DNA of 64,000 bases from Metridium senile. Lineage: Eukaryota; Cnidaria; Anthozoa; Actiniaria; Metridiidae. Each line of letters starts with the position of its first letter. The stretch's first letter is position 1. The notes under the pieces are model-generated. The model was not told where the DNA came from. It searched no databases and was given only the letters and a program-made list of their open reading frames with translations. The position numbers were made by a program, and so were the translations under genes. Positions 1 to 11,440 of the stretch are shown piece by piece. Location of the stretch: contig OX459108.1 in assembly GCA_949775045.1 (NCBI GenBank), positions 6,451,961 through 6,515,960 on the forward strand. The letters are read 5' to 3'.

Positions 1-518
1 AAAATTGCATACTAATGTTGAAAACAAATTTTAGCCTAACGATGTATTCTACGGGTATCAGAACGTTAAAACTAAATGAATGTATATTTTTTGGTCCAAC
101 TATTCTATTTGAAATAAAATTGTTTACCTAGCTGTTTTTTTTGTTCACATTAATTTGTCAGTTGTTTATAGTAATTATCACTAGACTAGACCAATTATGT
201 TTGATTGACGGAAGAGAATCGCTTCACAGTCGTTTGGCGGGAATGGCAAGTAATCGAAATCCAGATTCATCTTATTCACTCTCTAGATATCTCAACGTAA
301 AAAAGAAACGGCTCAATTCAAAACTCTTCAATACTAGTTGTCAATTTATATAGTATTCATTTAAAATTCCTTTAAACGATATAATAAACTATTTAGTATT
401 TTTAACTGATTTCACCGAAACTCAGATGGGATCGAAAATGCAACCCTTACTTAGATGTAACAATACCTTGACCAATTTCGAATAACATTCCCCATGTTTT
501 GAATATCTCTTGAGAAAG

Positions 519-1514
519 ATGCTGTCTAAAAGTACACACGAGTGACCACGAGTGACCACCAGTGACCACGAGTGAAAAAATGAAAATATGAAAAATGAAA
601 AAAAGAACAAAAATTGAAAAAAATTGAAAAAAGGAAAAACAACCAAATAACGTAACAGTATAAAATAACAAATATGGAAGCAATAGAAAAGAAAAATGAA
701 CTACATTTAAAAATTAACAGAAAATTAAACATGAAATGATCATTTTTCTATATAATTCATTTTTTGAAAAAAAAAAAAAAAAACCCAGCTCAACTAAGAG
801 TGTTATGGTTTTATTGTTACTATTAGATAATTTAGACATTGTTGCTATTTTAATAGAGTACTAACACTACAACCGTGAAACAAACTAAATATTGTTAAAT
901 AATAGCAAAATCCTTTGTTTTTCGATTGTCTATTCTATTGTTTCTATTTTAGTTAGTGTATGTTTCACCGATAAAGAGTTTTTACTCTGTGTTTACGTAA
1001 ATTATTTATTGATTAAATAGGCTACGATCGGTAGCAACTGAAATGAATGAATAAAGCTTTTAAAATACTTCTTGTAAAAAAATGTTTTTCTTTCACGTTT
1101 TCATTATTTTTCATCCAATTTTCATTTCTTTTACTCTTCATTGTAGAAATATATCATTTCTTACGTTCTGCTAAGTTTTATATAATTGTCGTCAAACTAA
1201 TGAGATTTTTGCCCGATACTTTTACGTTTATTACAAGCCATTTGTTTTCGCGTCCTTTTGTTTATCATTTGAATTGTTTGTTGTTATATGATTTCATGTT
1301 TAATTTTCTGTTAATTTTTAAATGTAATTCATTTTTCTTTTCTATTCCTTACATATTTGTTATTTTATACTGTTACGTTATTTGGTTGTTTTTCCTTTTT
1401 TCCTTTTTTTCAATTTTTTTTCAATTTTTGTCAATTTTTTTCATATCTTCACTTGGTCACTTGTGGTCACTCGTGGTCACTCGTGGTCACTCGTGTGTAC
1501 TTTTAGACAGCATC
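519..1514. mobile_element. Foldback element with inverted arms carrying decamer arrays
   Basis: The left arm (519-740) and right arm (1288-1514) are inverted copies of each other, beginning with GATGCTGTCTAAAAGTACAC on the left and its complement on the right. Just inside each outer end there is a short tandem array of a 10-bp unit, ACGAGTGACC, about four copies on the left (538-575) and the complementary unit on the right (about 1455-1497). The centre (741-1287) is unique AT-rich sequence. Open frames crossing this element are low complexity (Phe/Leu/Ile-rich) and I do not treat them as genes. I see no transposase, so this is a non-autonomous foldback or MITE-type element. Confidence 0.8.
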
Positions 1515-3165
1515 CTTGAGACATACTCTTTGTCACACCTCTGGCAGGCTTTTGTTTAGAATCAGCCTAAACGAAAGTGGTCTCTATGCAGCGGACATAT
1601 TGTCATATCATGATCATCTGTATTTTCAGTTTTAAAAACACCAGCTGTTAAAAGACAAAGTTTCCACTCTTTAAATACTTCACATCTTTGGAAGAAGTTT
1701 TTAAACAGCCAAGTAGATGGGTGCAGATAATCTTTGTAAAAGATTTTTAAGGTAGCAAAACAAAACAGGTGTCATTGTTTCTTCGAGAACTTCCACAATT
1801 TTCCACAGAAAGATTGTGAAAAGAGCAAACCGCCATAAAATAATTACTGTATGTCAACCTCAACTAATGCACGTAAAATGACAATTAATGTAGGTGTCTA
1901 ACATGGCAATTAGTCGAATGTCAATTTCTAATTTATGCAAAACAACAACAAGAACACTTGAAGCAAAATGTATGTCTTTTAAATATGTCTTTCTAGAACT
2001 TTAATAATATATTTTTATGAAAACGTATTCATATCCTCGGAGAGTGATCATAATCAGGATAATAATAAATCAAAAAGGTTTAATTGTTTACATAGTTTTA
2101 TATAGTACACTGTTACTTTGTCTGTTTCTGTTTTTAGCAACCGCATGAGTTCAATAATTTCTTTAACATGTTGTGTGTGAGGTTAATAAATGCATAATTC
2201 TAATACTGTAAAAATTATTTTATTTCAAAAAATAATAATATTGTGAAAAAAATATTATGAAATATCGTTTTTAACATAGGAAAGCCGAAGGTTGACAGAC
2301 AAAACATTACTGTATTCGGCTTGCAAGCCTAAAACTTAGTTATTTGCTGTAACATTATCTTACATTCATCATGAATATCATTATTTTAATTCATATAATT
2401 GATTCTTATGATTATTATCATTATATCGGGATCATATTTAGCGAGTTGTAGACTTGTTGTATATTTAGTTTTGTCACGTGACAACTTCAAATAATGTAAA
2501 TTTCATCATTTTCTTAGTTATTTTTCGCTTGAAAAATAAATACTTTACAGACTTTTTTTTCGATAAAACATTGTCTCTATCATCATGCTATCTGATAACG
2601 GTTTCGAAGTTATATGAATAACTGCCGGATAGGTGCAAATAGCTCTTTTCTAGAGCATATTTTTACACTTTTCGTCAAAGCTGAAAAATAGCAATAACTC
2701 AACCCATTGTAAAACAATCCAATAATTGTTTCACGACTTTTTATTCAACTTAAAGTACTATAAATAAGATAATGTGCTAAACGTGGGCAGAATATTGGTA
2801 CAGGAAACAATTTGCAAAGGAAATACGAGGCCGTAAAACTTTAGGTATATTTTATGCAAATGTTGACCGTTTTTAGGGTAAAATACTCAAACGGTTGTAA
2901 CTTTAAGCCTTTTTTATTTAAAGCCAAAAAAATTCCCCAAAGTAATAAGTTAACTAAGATGTACAATCGAGCTAAGTTTGAAGAAAATCGGTGATGTACG
3001 GTGTAGACTGGTCTGCATGGTTTTCACGTGGACTCGCTCTTAAAAAAAACTTGCTTTCAACGTGAAATAAATTGTGTTGATTAAATTTAAACTGACATAT
3101 TATTAATTTGTAACAATTATTCGCTAAGATGTGAGTATCGATATACTCTGATAAGCCATACATAC
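1515..3165. other. Gene-free AT-rich stretch
   Basis: No exon, RNA gene or well-formed repeat was recognised here. The remaining 3' exons of the minus-strand gene that begins at 9386 should lie in this stretch or beyond the left edge, but I could not find a fibrinogen-domain continuation. Confidence 0.5.
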
Positions 3166-3254
3166 CTTAGTATCTCCATCATAGTCAGAAGGGAAAGTGT
3201 ACACGCCACTTATTCTACAGCCACATTTTGAAGCATCAAAACAGTTCTTGGGTA
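3166..3254 (-). CDS. Exon 5: Cys-rich segment, possible start of a fibrinogen-related domain
   Basis: An 89-bp exon with a TGTAG acceptor and GTATGT donor, in phase with the TSP1 exon. It encodes KNCFDASKCGC and then SGVYTFPSDYDGD. In fibrinogen-related domains an early Cys is followed by SGVYTI and, soon after, VYCDM; the next exon, which should carry that motif, was not found. The domain call is therefore tentative. Confidence 0.5.
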
Positions 3255-6200
3255 CTACAGGGTAAGAAGGTATTAGATGAAAAATGAGGAACTATAGAAT
3301 GTAGAACCTACAGTAAACAGAGTTATCACTGTGTTGAGACCATCGTACAACTTTTTAGTGAAACATCTGACACAATATGACTGGTTTAATTTAGAGTGAA
3401 GTCGCCATTGCGATTCTATTTGAGTTTTTAAAACCACTTCAAAAATTTGTCTAAGACAGGACAGCTCCAAACAATAAAAAACGTATTGTTAAGCACTTAG
3501 AAAGATCAGTTTTGTATACTGAGAAAATATATTCTCATTTACTTACTTATTTGATACGGTTTCTTCTCGTCACTGTCATGGTCATGTGATGGGCAATCTG
3601 ACGCTGTTGCATTTGTGAACGGGTTACGACAGGAACGTACACGAGGGCGAGTGGTGGGACATTTGCACCATGGACTCCAGCTACTCCATGCACCATCTGG
3701 AGAGAAGAAGAAGAACAGCATTTATCTTTAGACGACTAGATAGCAAAAAGTGTAACTATAGTTTATGACTGACTAGCCTCTTGTTCATAAAGGAGCGTAA
3801 TAACATTTTACATAGATGAGAGGCTAGTTAGACGAAATTAAATATAACAACTGTTATTCAAATTGGTCACGATAATTTGACTAAGTGTGCATGTAGGAGA
3901 ACATTTATTTCATGATATTACGTTTAAAATATGGACTGCAAATTATTTTTAAACATATTTAAGCTTTATATACACTGGCTAGTCCGCATGATTCATTGGA
4001 TCGAGATAAACTATCTATAGGTTGGTATGATTATTGTGCGCTGCAGTCGCTACCAGGTGATCTCACTTCGAAGCGCGAAAAGGATTGTTTGTCAAAACGA
4101 ACAGTTCCAAAATGGCGCCTCGAGACAAAAATGATTTTGGTTACTTTTAGGATTTGCGTTTTGCTTTTATTCTTTTTTATCGCTGATAGAGCAGCAAATA
4201 GCTTTTTCTGTCCAAGTTACATATATATTTTTTAATTTAACGTTATGTTAAGGACGTATTTATAGAGGGTTAACACGGGAAACAACTCTCTCGAATGACG
4301 CCATCTTGGAACATGTTGGCGATGCGACAAAAATGCTTCTTTGCTTATACTAGGCGGAGGTGCGCGCGCGAAATCACATGGTAGTTTTTTTCAGCGATCC
4401 TTGCGATTTCAGCCATTGTTGCGCTTATATGCCTTATATAGTTTTTAAAGAAATGATGGTAAATATAATATGTATGCATGCATGGTAAGTCCAGAACAAT
4501 AGCTATTTAAGAAATATTTAAGTAATGAAATACGTCTTCTGTGTTTTCATACGCTAATGAAAACCGAGATGCGTTTGGGAGAATTCGAGAGCAGATCAGT
4601 CCAAACACGAGACGAAGTCGAGTGTTTGGACCTGCTCGAGAATTCTCCCAAACGTATCGAGGTTTTCATAAGCCTGTGAAAAAAAACAGAAGACGTGTTT
4701 CATTTCTTTTATAAAATAACAATCGCGCGAAAAGAAGAAAAAAATCCCCTATTATTCGTTTGACGATGTCATTTCTCCCTACGTTGCATTTCATCGAACA
4801 TGACCAATAAACGCGCGCGAAAGATCAAAACAAGGAAAAAACTGACCGTTGAATGAGCGCGCGCGCTTGAAAATGATGTAGGTGTGTTTCATGCTCTCAT
4901 GAAACACGGGGTTTTTTTTCCAACAACTTTATTGAGTGATAACTACTACGTACAAATAAAAGAAAATTTACAACACGAAACATTTGGATCACCCAAAGGG
5001 GAAAGCGCGAACGGGTTGTTGACCAATCAACGCGCGCGTACTATCCCGATTATTTTATAATTAATAGTCTTCAATATCTATATTTGGTGATTCATTTCCT
5101 ATATTCTCTCTTCTTTAAACCATGACATTTTTCTCGCTCAAGTTCAGCGTATATATTATATGTTTCGATCCTTGGACAACAAGTTGTCTTAAAAAAAATG
5201 AAATGTTTATTTTAATTTGCATTTTAGACATCTCACCCTGACATTTGTATGAGTCCCAGTAGAAGTCTGGTACACAAACTCTGCTAGGACAAGGATTGGA
5301 CGAACATGGATTCTGTGAAAACAAACATATAAAAATAAAATTATAAAGAGTATTAATCGTGAACATGAGCTAAATAGTAGCTATTTTTAAAATATAAAAA
5401 TATAAATGAAAAAACACTTCAGTTTTGGAACATTATTATTAACAAGTGATTCGCAAATGCATTTCATGTGTTTTTTTTTCCCACAACCAGATCTAAAAAC
5501 TATATTTCTGTCAAATGACATAATCGAGACAAATTAAACTATGATACCTTGATTGGACAGTAGTCGGAGCCTTGCTGGTCTATAACGTCATCTGGGTATG
5601 TCAGGTGATCGAAGTCATTCAACTCACACCTTCTGATTTGTCCTTCTACGGGGCCCACGTTGTACGATACACATCTGTTGTCATGGTAACATTTATTTTG
5701 ACATTGTTGCAATCCAGGTGCGATCAATCGGAAACTGTCGATCACGTGACCCGTAAATCTTTTATTGTTGATGCAGGGGAGATATTGCAGATCTTTGCAG
5801 CCATCTCTACCTGTAAGGAATGAAGTGTCGTTAGTAGTATATTGTGCATGAAATTGAACGCAGGGGAGCAGGAGAGCAGGGGAGCAGGGGAGCATGAATA
5901 TACCCAAGCGAGAGTTTATCTCCATTCTAGCCCGAAAACAACTGAAAGAAAACTTATTAATATGCATATTTCAAAAAAAAAATACTAAATGTTTTTCAAC
6001 GATTGTATATTGGATCCACTGGTATAACCTCTATATATTTGCTATATTTAAATATTTGTTGAACTTCATTACAACATCCTATCGAAATTTATTTAATAAA
6101 TGTTAATCTAAAAAACAACAACATATAATAGTTTTGTAATGCGCATTGAGCCAATTACATAAACAATACATAACATATTCTTTGATTGTCGGTAATCCTC

Positions 6201-9200
6201 TTGGTTGCTTTATATAGGGTTCGACTTATATATAGGTCCCATCATACAGTGAATTATAAAACGCATTGTTTTTTTTTGGCTTGACGCTTTGACTTGACTG
6301 ACACCAACATGGCTCCATGCTTTCTTAATATAATAATTATTTGATTTTATAGCGCTGATTCACTAATTGTCCTAAGCGCTTTTAAGAGGGTCCTGAAAGG
6401 GTAAAATGGGAGCTGGGATTGGCCTTATTTTGACTGGTAAAATGGGATTGGATGCACTGGAACTGGGATTTACAAATAAAAGAACAATAGAAAATAGGAA
6501 TGGGATTGAAAACTTTAGCAAAACGGATGGGATTGTGTGATTTTGACTGGAGTTTGGTTCAAATATGAACTGGGAAATGGGATTCGGACCCCCCCTTCAG
6601 GGCCCTCTTTTAAAACAAGTAAACTAAGACAAATTGAAAAATGTTAGAATAAAAAAAGAATTATGAAATCGAGCAAAAAGTCCATCATCCAAGCTAATAA
6701 TATTCTAATACTTTAAATTATTTACCATGCCAAAACACTTTCACGTTAAAGTACTTTTATTATTATTTGGGTCTCTGAAACGGACTAAAATATTTTTGAT
6801 CATGACGCAAATGAAAACCGACATTAATAGCTCGATGCATAAAGGGTACACCAAAAAACGTATTTGATTAGTGACGTGATAGTTTTGGATAGGACAGTTT
6901 AATTTTAAGGTTATGAAAATGATGATAATGCAAATGATATGACACCATCCTTGAAAATAATTAGGAACATATTTTAAAAATCCATATTCTCCACACAGTT
7001 TTAGATAGGACAGCTTAATTTTAAGGATGTGAAGTTCTTGATATGCAAATGATATGAAACCATCCCTGAAAATAATTAGGAGCATATTTTAAAAATCCAT
7101 ATTCTCCACACAGTTTTAGATAGGACAGCTTAATTTTAAGGATGTGAAGTTCTTGATATGCAAATGATATGACACCATCCTTGAAAATAATTAGGAGCAT
7201 ATTTTAAAAATCCATTCTTTACACAGTTTTAGATAGGACAGTTTAATTTTAAGGTTATGAAGATCTTGATATGCAAATGATATGACACCATCCGGGTAAT
7301 TAATTATAAATACAAAAACAGGCTTGAGCAAATAACAGATGTTTCAAGGATATTGCTCGGTTGGCGTCACAACTTAGAATGATTTTTTCCCCTTTTTTGA
7401 GTCTTTTGCAATTGTAGGTTGCAGATTACTGTAGCAAATCACCCGGATGATGTCACATGATTTTCATATGAAGATCTTTTTCTCCATAACGCGGCAAGAA
7501 TCAAAAAATAGATTTCGCTCATATTTCATTTAACCATAGGTAGGCCCTAATGGAAAAAGAACTGTTTTGTAGTTAGTTTGGTAAAATACCGTTTATTTTT
7601 GGAGAAAATCCAAAAAATGGTTTTCGGCTAAATTTGTTAATTTACCGACCGATAATTTAAAGCAACTTTGTAATCTTGCAAACTAAATAACTTATCACTG
7701 TTTAAATTCATCGAAATTGTTAAATGATATTTTAAAAAACATTTTGAAAACTTTTATGAACAAATAAAATTGATTCAATTTCAAATCATATCCGTCTGCA
7801 ATTCTCTGGTCTCCTATCACATATTCGCAGTTTTTATCAAAACAGCAGAAATGTTGCTATAAACCTGATGAAACACGAAGCACGAGTTGATTATCTGTTT
7901 TTTTAAAACAATCAATTATTCATTTTAAACTTTTTCCCAAATTATTAGTGCTGATCAATCTATGAGGAAAACATCAATAAGATGTGACGTCAACCCAACA
8001 ATTTCATTATTAGCTTAGTTTGTAATGCACTATAATTTCACGCCAGAGGTTCCTATTTCAAGTCACAAAAATAAAAATAAAATGTTAGGCAAATAGTTAG
8101 GTAACAAGGTAAATAAACAGACAAGACAGGTAAAAAAGGAAAAAGCTAGCGGTGGAGAAAAAACAATAAAAATAGAGTGAAGTGGAACTTTTATGCTAAT
8201 TAGAAGAAGCACAAAAAAGCATAGGGTCATGAATTGTTAATGAGTTTGAGAATTATAATTCCAACCTAAATAAAGTTTATCAGTCATTGTTTTATCAATT
8301 CTCGATTCCTATTTTAAAAGTATGTATCACTTTCCTTTCTTATCGCTCTATGAACTTCTTGTTAGCCTTCAAAATCGTTTTCCTTCTTGGAAGTTAACAC
8401 GAAGCCACTTTAAATTTAAAATAAGGTTACCAATATGCAAATTGCATTGATCATGCCAACACATTACATTTACATATTCCCTTCCTTTTCAAGAGTGTAG
8501 AGCAACGTGAAAAGTAATTCCCCCTAAATAATTTGACTTGTTTCGTAGAGGCCATTATTAAAACTTAGCCTATTTCGTAGCACATAGACATTTTTTTTCA
8601 ATATTTCCCCCTATTTTTACGGGAGGTTAGAAGTGTCCTCTAAATATTTTTTTATTAAAAATCGAAGGATTTTATGAAAGTTCATAAAGTCTTCAAAATG
8701 TTTCTTAATATACTATTCAACAATTTTAATTTGTGGCCTTTAAACAGCGATAACATTTTAATTTGCATGGGAAAAACTTTCAAATTTGCTTTAAATTATT
8801 GTTTGAAAATATGCGCGCGAATTTAGCCGAAAATCATTTTTTTCGATTTTCTCAAAAACTAAGCGGTATTTCATGAGTACATAACAGTTCTTCTTCTCGC
8901 TGCGCTCGCTCGTAAAATATTCGTTTTTCTCTCGAAAATAAATTCATATCTTTTCGCCACCGTGTAATATCCTCTATGTATCTGTATTTAACAAAATATT
9001 ACATATATCTAAAATAAATCTACAAATAACATAAATGCACTTATACAAACACATTATTACAATACTTATTGTCTATTTCTTATTTAGGTGACGTTTTAAC
9101 TGCATTTTAAAATACCTGCTTTGGTCTAAATTTCGTATGTTTCGAGGTAGCGCATTAATAGTAATAAATAAAATAGTAAAATATAAAATGTAATGCTCTC

Positions 9201-9386
9201 AAGTTGAAAAATAAAAAAAAAAATAATAATAATAAAGAATGATAAAATATAATGCCTCATGGCTTATAGCCGAGCACCAGTGCTAAGTGCTGCTAGACAA
9301 AGTTAAAACAAGATGACTTTACCTTCAACAAGCTCCATCGTAAGAATAGTGCACCAGATAACAACAAAAACATCGTTAGCATCCAT
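3166..9386 (-). CDS. Secreted PAN/Apple-EGF-TSP1-fibrinogen-like protein, five exons, 3' end not found
   Basis: Five exons on the minus strand: 9386-9323, 5810-5548, 5312-5237, 3696-3547 and 3254-3166. Every junction has GT-AG sites and the phases agree (exits 1, 0, 1, 1, 0), which is strong evidence for a real gene. Domain order is a hydrophobic N-terminus acting as signal peptide, a Cys-rich PAN/Apple module, a Cys-rich EGF-like segment, a thrombospondin type 1 repeat, and a Cys-rich segment ending in SGVYTF, which resembles the opening of fibrinogen-related domains. Such proteins are extracellular, binding glycans or other proteins in matrix or mucus; the specific ligand cannot be read here. 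No stop codon follows the last exon in phase, so the gene continues left or is truncated. The 3.5-kb first intron holds several repeats. Confidence 0.75.
3547..3696 (-). CDS. Exon 4: thrombospondin type 1 repeat
   Basis: A 150-bp exon preceded by a long pyrimidine tract and CTCCAG, followed by a consensus GTAAGT donor. It encodes the WSSWSPWCKC start and the RPRVRSC motif of a TSP1 domain, with a later Cys in SDCPSH. Tryptophan and cysteine positions match the family. The exon enters in phase 1 and leaves in phase 1, matching both neighbours. Confidence 0.8.
   Translation of the reverse strand: MVHGVAGVHGANVPPLALVYVPVVTRSQMQQRQIAHHMTMTVTRRNRIK
4526..4705. repeat. 180-bp palindrome (MITE-like hairpin)
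   Basis: Two arms of about 80 bp are nearly perfect inverted copies (GAAATACGTCTTCTGTG... against ...ACAGAAGACGTGTTTC), meeting in a short loop near GAGACGAAGTCGAG. It lies in the intron between the EGF and TSP1 exons. A second short inverted motif of the same GTGTTTCAT type lies at 4884-4907, so the element may extend to there. Confidence 0.7.
5237..5312 (-). CDS. Exon 3: EGF-like segment
   Basis: A 76-bp exon flanked by TTTTCACAG and GGTGAGA. It encodes about 25 residues beginning NPCSSNPCPSRVCV and ending YKCQ, the typical N-C-x(n)-N-P-C layout of EGF-like modules. It looks like a short or partial EGF domain joined in phase to the TSP1 exon. Confidence 0.65.
5548..5810 (-). CDS. Exon 2: PAN/Apple domain
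   Basis: A 263-bp exon with a clean acceptor (CCTTACAG) and a GTATCA donor. It encodes about 87 residues with cysteines at GCKDLQYLPC, CQNKCYHDNRCVSYN and RRCELND. The spacing and the C-x3-C...C-x-S-Y-N pattern are characteristic of PAN/Apple modules, which bind proteins or carbohydrates. The open frame runs upstream past the acceptor, but that part is low complexity and lies in the intron. Confidence 0.75.
5860..5895. repeat. GGGGAGCA minisatellite
   Basis: About four tandem copies of an 8-10-bp unit, GCAGGGGAGCAGGAGA-like, just upstream of the PAN exon acceptor, inside intron 1. Confidence 0.6.
6380..6612. mobile_element. Small MITE with about 20-bp TIRs
   Basis: Left end TTTAAGAGGGTCCTGAAAGG and right end CCTTCAGGGCCCTCTTTTAA are imperfect inverted copies. 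The interior repeats the motif TGGGATT many times. It lies in intron 1 of the PAN-EGF-TSP1 gene. Confidence 0.6.
6888..7295. repeat. Tandem repeat, about 115-bp unit, 3.5 copies
   Basis: The motif GATAGGACAGYTTAATTTTA recurs at 6888, 7004, 7119 and 7232 (periods 116, 115 and 113), each time followed by GATATGCAAATGATATGA-like and CCATC. It accounts for a 114-codon open frame on the minus strand, which is not a gene. Confidence 0.85.
7480..8970. mobile_element. Foldback element with diverged arms of about 290 bp
   Basis: Sequence at about 7480-7760 reappears in inverted orientation at about 8660-8970. Shared blocks include TTTCGGCTAAATT, ATAATTTAAAGCAA and AACATTTTGAA, in mirrored order. Arms are clearly diverged, so the insertion is old. 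The centre shows no transposase. The whole element sits in intron 1. Confidence 0.65.
9323..9386 (-). CDS. Exon 1: start codon and signal peptide
   Basis: The ATG at 9386 opens a 21-codon exon with a hydrophobic run (VFVVIWCTILTM). It ends in a GAAG|GTAAAG donor in phase 1, which matches the phase of the PAN exon acceptor at 5810. The short length and hydrophobic core fit a signal peptide, although an acidic residue sits at position 3. Confidence 0.65.
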
Positions 9387-10407
9387 GATAAGACTTCGTT
9401 GTTTTTATCGTGATCCAAGTGATGTACCTCTCCAGTGTTGAACGTCTGGTCTGGTTTAAAATGTGAGTTAATATTTTATTTATTAACAAAGATTCGTTAC
9501 GGCTAATCAACCAATCAATGACCATTCCCTACGGTCACCTAAATCCATCTGTGTTATTAAGTCAATGTCATTATCATTGTACACCAAAAAATACATTAAC
9601 ACATTAAAAGGAATGTCACGTGACACCATACACATAATTTCTAAATTTTGATTCCTGACACAACATTTTAGATGACTGAATGACTGACTGACTTACTGAC
9701 TGACTAATGAATTACTGAATGATAGATTGATATATCTAATTAATATCAATTGATGCATTCTTTCAATGCTTTTTTTAAAATTTTTTAATTTATTCATTCT
9801 AACTTCCTCTCTTTATTCCTATATTTCTAATTTATACATAAACTAGCTCTAGTTCAATTTAAATGTTTTTTTTTTTATCATGCCTCAAATGGAGTTCATT
9901 TTCTTACATAGATATACAAGAACATACTAAAAAGAGCTTTTTACCAAGGGATAAGATCAAATTAGTACCGTGGTCCAATACGTTGTCAACATGAATGTGA
10001 GTAATGTGAATTAGAAAGTTAATATGGATGCATGCAAATGAGATATTCTTTTGTTTTAAGAATCATACAAGTGAGGCTATCGGGCAAATACAATGCTGTG
10101 TAACAAGTCTCATTTGCAGATCTACTTTGCACGCTGGCAAAATAACAGCTATTATTCAGATTTAAAATCAAAATCTGCAAAATTGCTCTTTTGATAGTTT
10201 GTAAGTGAGATACAAAAGTTTCAACTCAAACTGCAGTACAAAGTATTATTATTTTCATGACAAAAAATATGACCTGTCACATGACATGATGTAACACCCC
10301 AGGAAGTGTCAGTGGGCTTTATCCATTTAATCTTTTCATAAATGATCTTGATATTGATAGTAATCCTATGACACATTTAATCACATGATACTACTGTACA
10401 AGTCAGT
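9387..10407. other. Region 5' of the PAN-EGF-TSP1 gene
   Basis: Presumed upstream region of the minus-strand gene. It contains a degenerate (ACTG)n-type microsatellite (about 9668-9712). No convincing TATA box or other gene was recognised. Confidence 0.4.
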
Positions 10408-11440
10408 CACGCCGGGCATAAACGACCCCGAAATCGGCATGGATAGAGTATTTTGAAACTTACAAGTTAGACTTCCATCAAACTTGGCATAATATAAGGA
10501 TTGATCAAACAAATTCAACAAGATAATTTTTAGTGTTATGGCTATGGCTATGACGTCATTATGACGTCATAACATCGTTTTCTAATGCTTTTTAAATAAT
10601 TTCAAAATGATTCAATCTACGCAAACGATGTGTTTGTTGAAACGTCTTGAGATAGCCAACACAAATTCGAAAACCGTTTCTCATTTGGACAAGGCAGTTC
10701 AAAGTTATAAAATTCTTAATTTTCACAATTTTCCCGCCATTTTTTGGTGGGAAAAAAATATTTAAAAACATTCACAAAACTATCGCATCATTCATCTTTT
10801 TTAGTTCTTATTAACGTGGCACTAAAATTCGTACATGGACTACACTAGTCATTATCTAAAATCGTATGTTTTTAGTTTTTTGAATTTTCAAACCCAAAGG
10901 TAGATATTTAAGGCGAGAAAAACGCATACGTCATTATGACGTCACATGAATTTGAAAATGCTAAAATAATTATACCCAATAACAATTTTCCAACTTTTTT
11001 TAAGTAATATCACTAGTTAAGTGCTTTTCTAAAATTTCAATGGAATAAATGCTTCTTTCTACACTTTTACAATTAAGCTATGATTCAGAATGACGTCAAA
11101 TATGATGACGTCACAAACACTTAAATCCTTTATAACTTTATCTATAAACGTCATTGCAAGTTCCGGTTAACGTCTAAATTATTTGCACAGTATTTCTCGT
11201 GAAGTAAAATTATAAATGCATGAAACAAGGATAAGAAATAACCATAAAAGGAAATGCCATCTGTGACGTCACAGAAACGTCAAAACACCATTGAAATATA
11301 ACATTTTATAAAATGCCACATTTGTAACATTCTGTAAAATTTTCAGCTTATTTGGACTTCTTATAATAAAATAAATAGGATTTCTTTATTTTTTGGCACA
11401 CTTACTGATGCCGATTTCGGGGTCGTTTATGCCCGGCGTG
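10408..11440. mobile_element. MITE with 33-bp perfect TIRs and multiple TGACGTCA sites
   Basis: The first 33 bp (starting CACGCCGGGCATAAACGACC) are repeated exactly in inverted orientation at 11408-11440. AGT flanks both ends (10405-10407 and 11441-11443) and is a candidate 3-bp target duplication. There is no coding capacity. Six TGACGTCA octamers lie inside, at 10551, 10562, 10937, 11091, 11106 and 11264. Confidence 0.85.

Noticed and set aside
1047..1559. 170-codon frame rich in Phe, Leu and Ile
   Set aside because: It overlaps the right arm of the foldback element and is of low complexity, with no domain.
6741..7085. 114-codon minus-strand frame
   Set aside because: It is the translation of the 115-bp tandem repeat.
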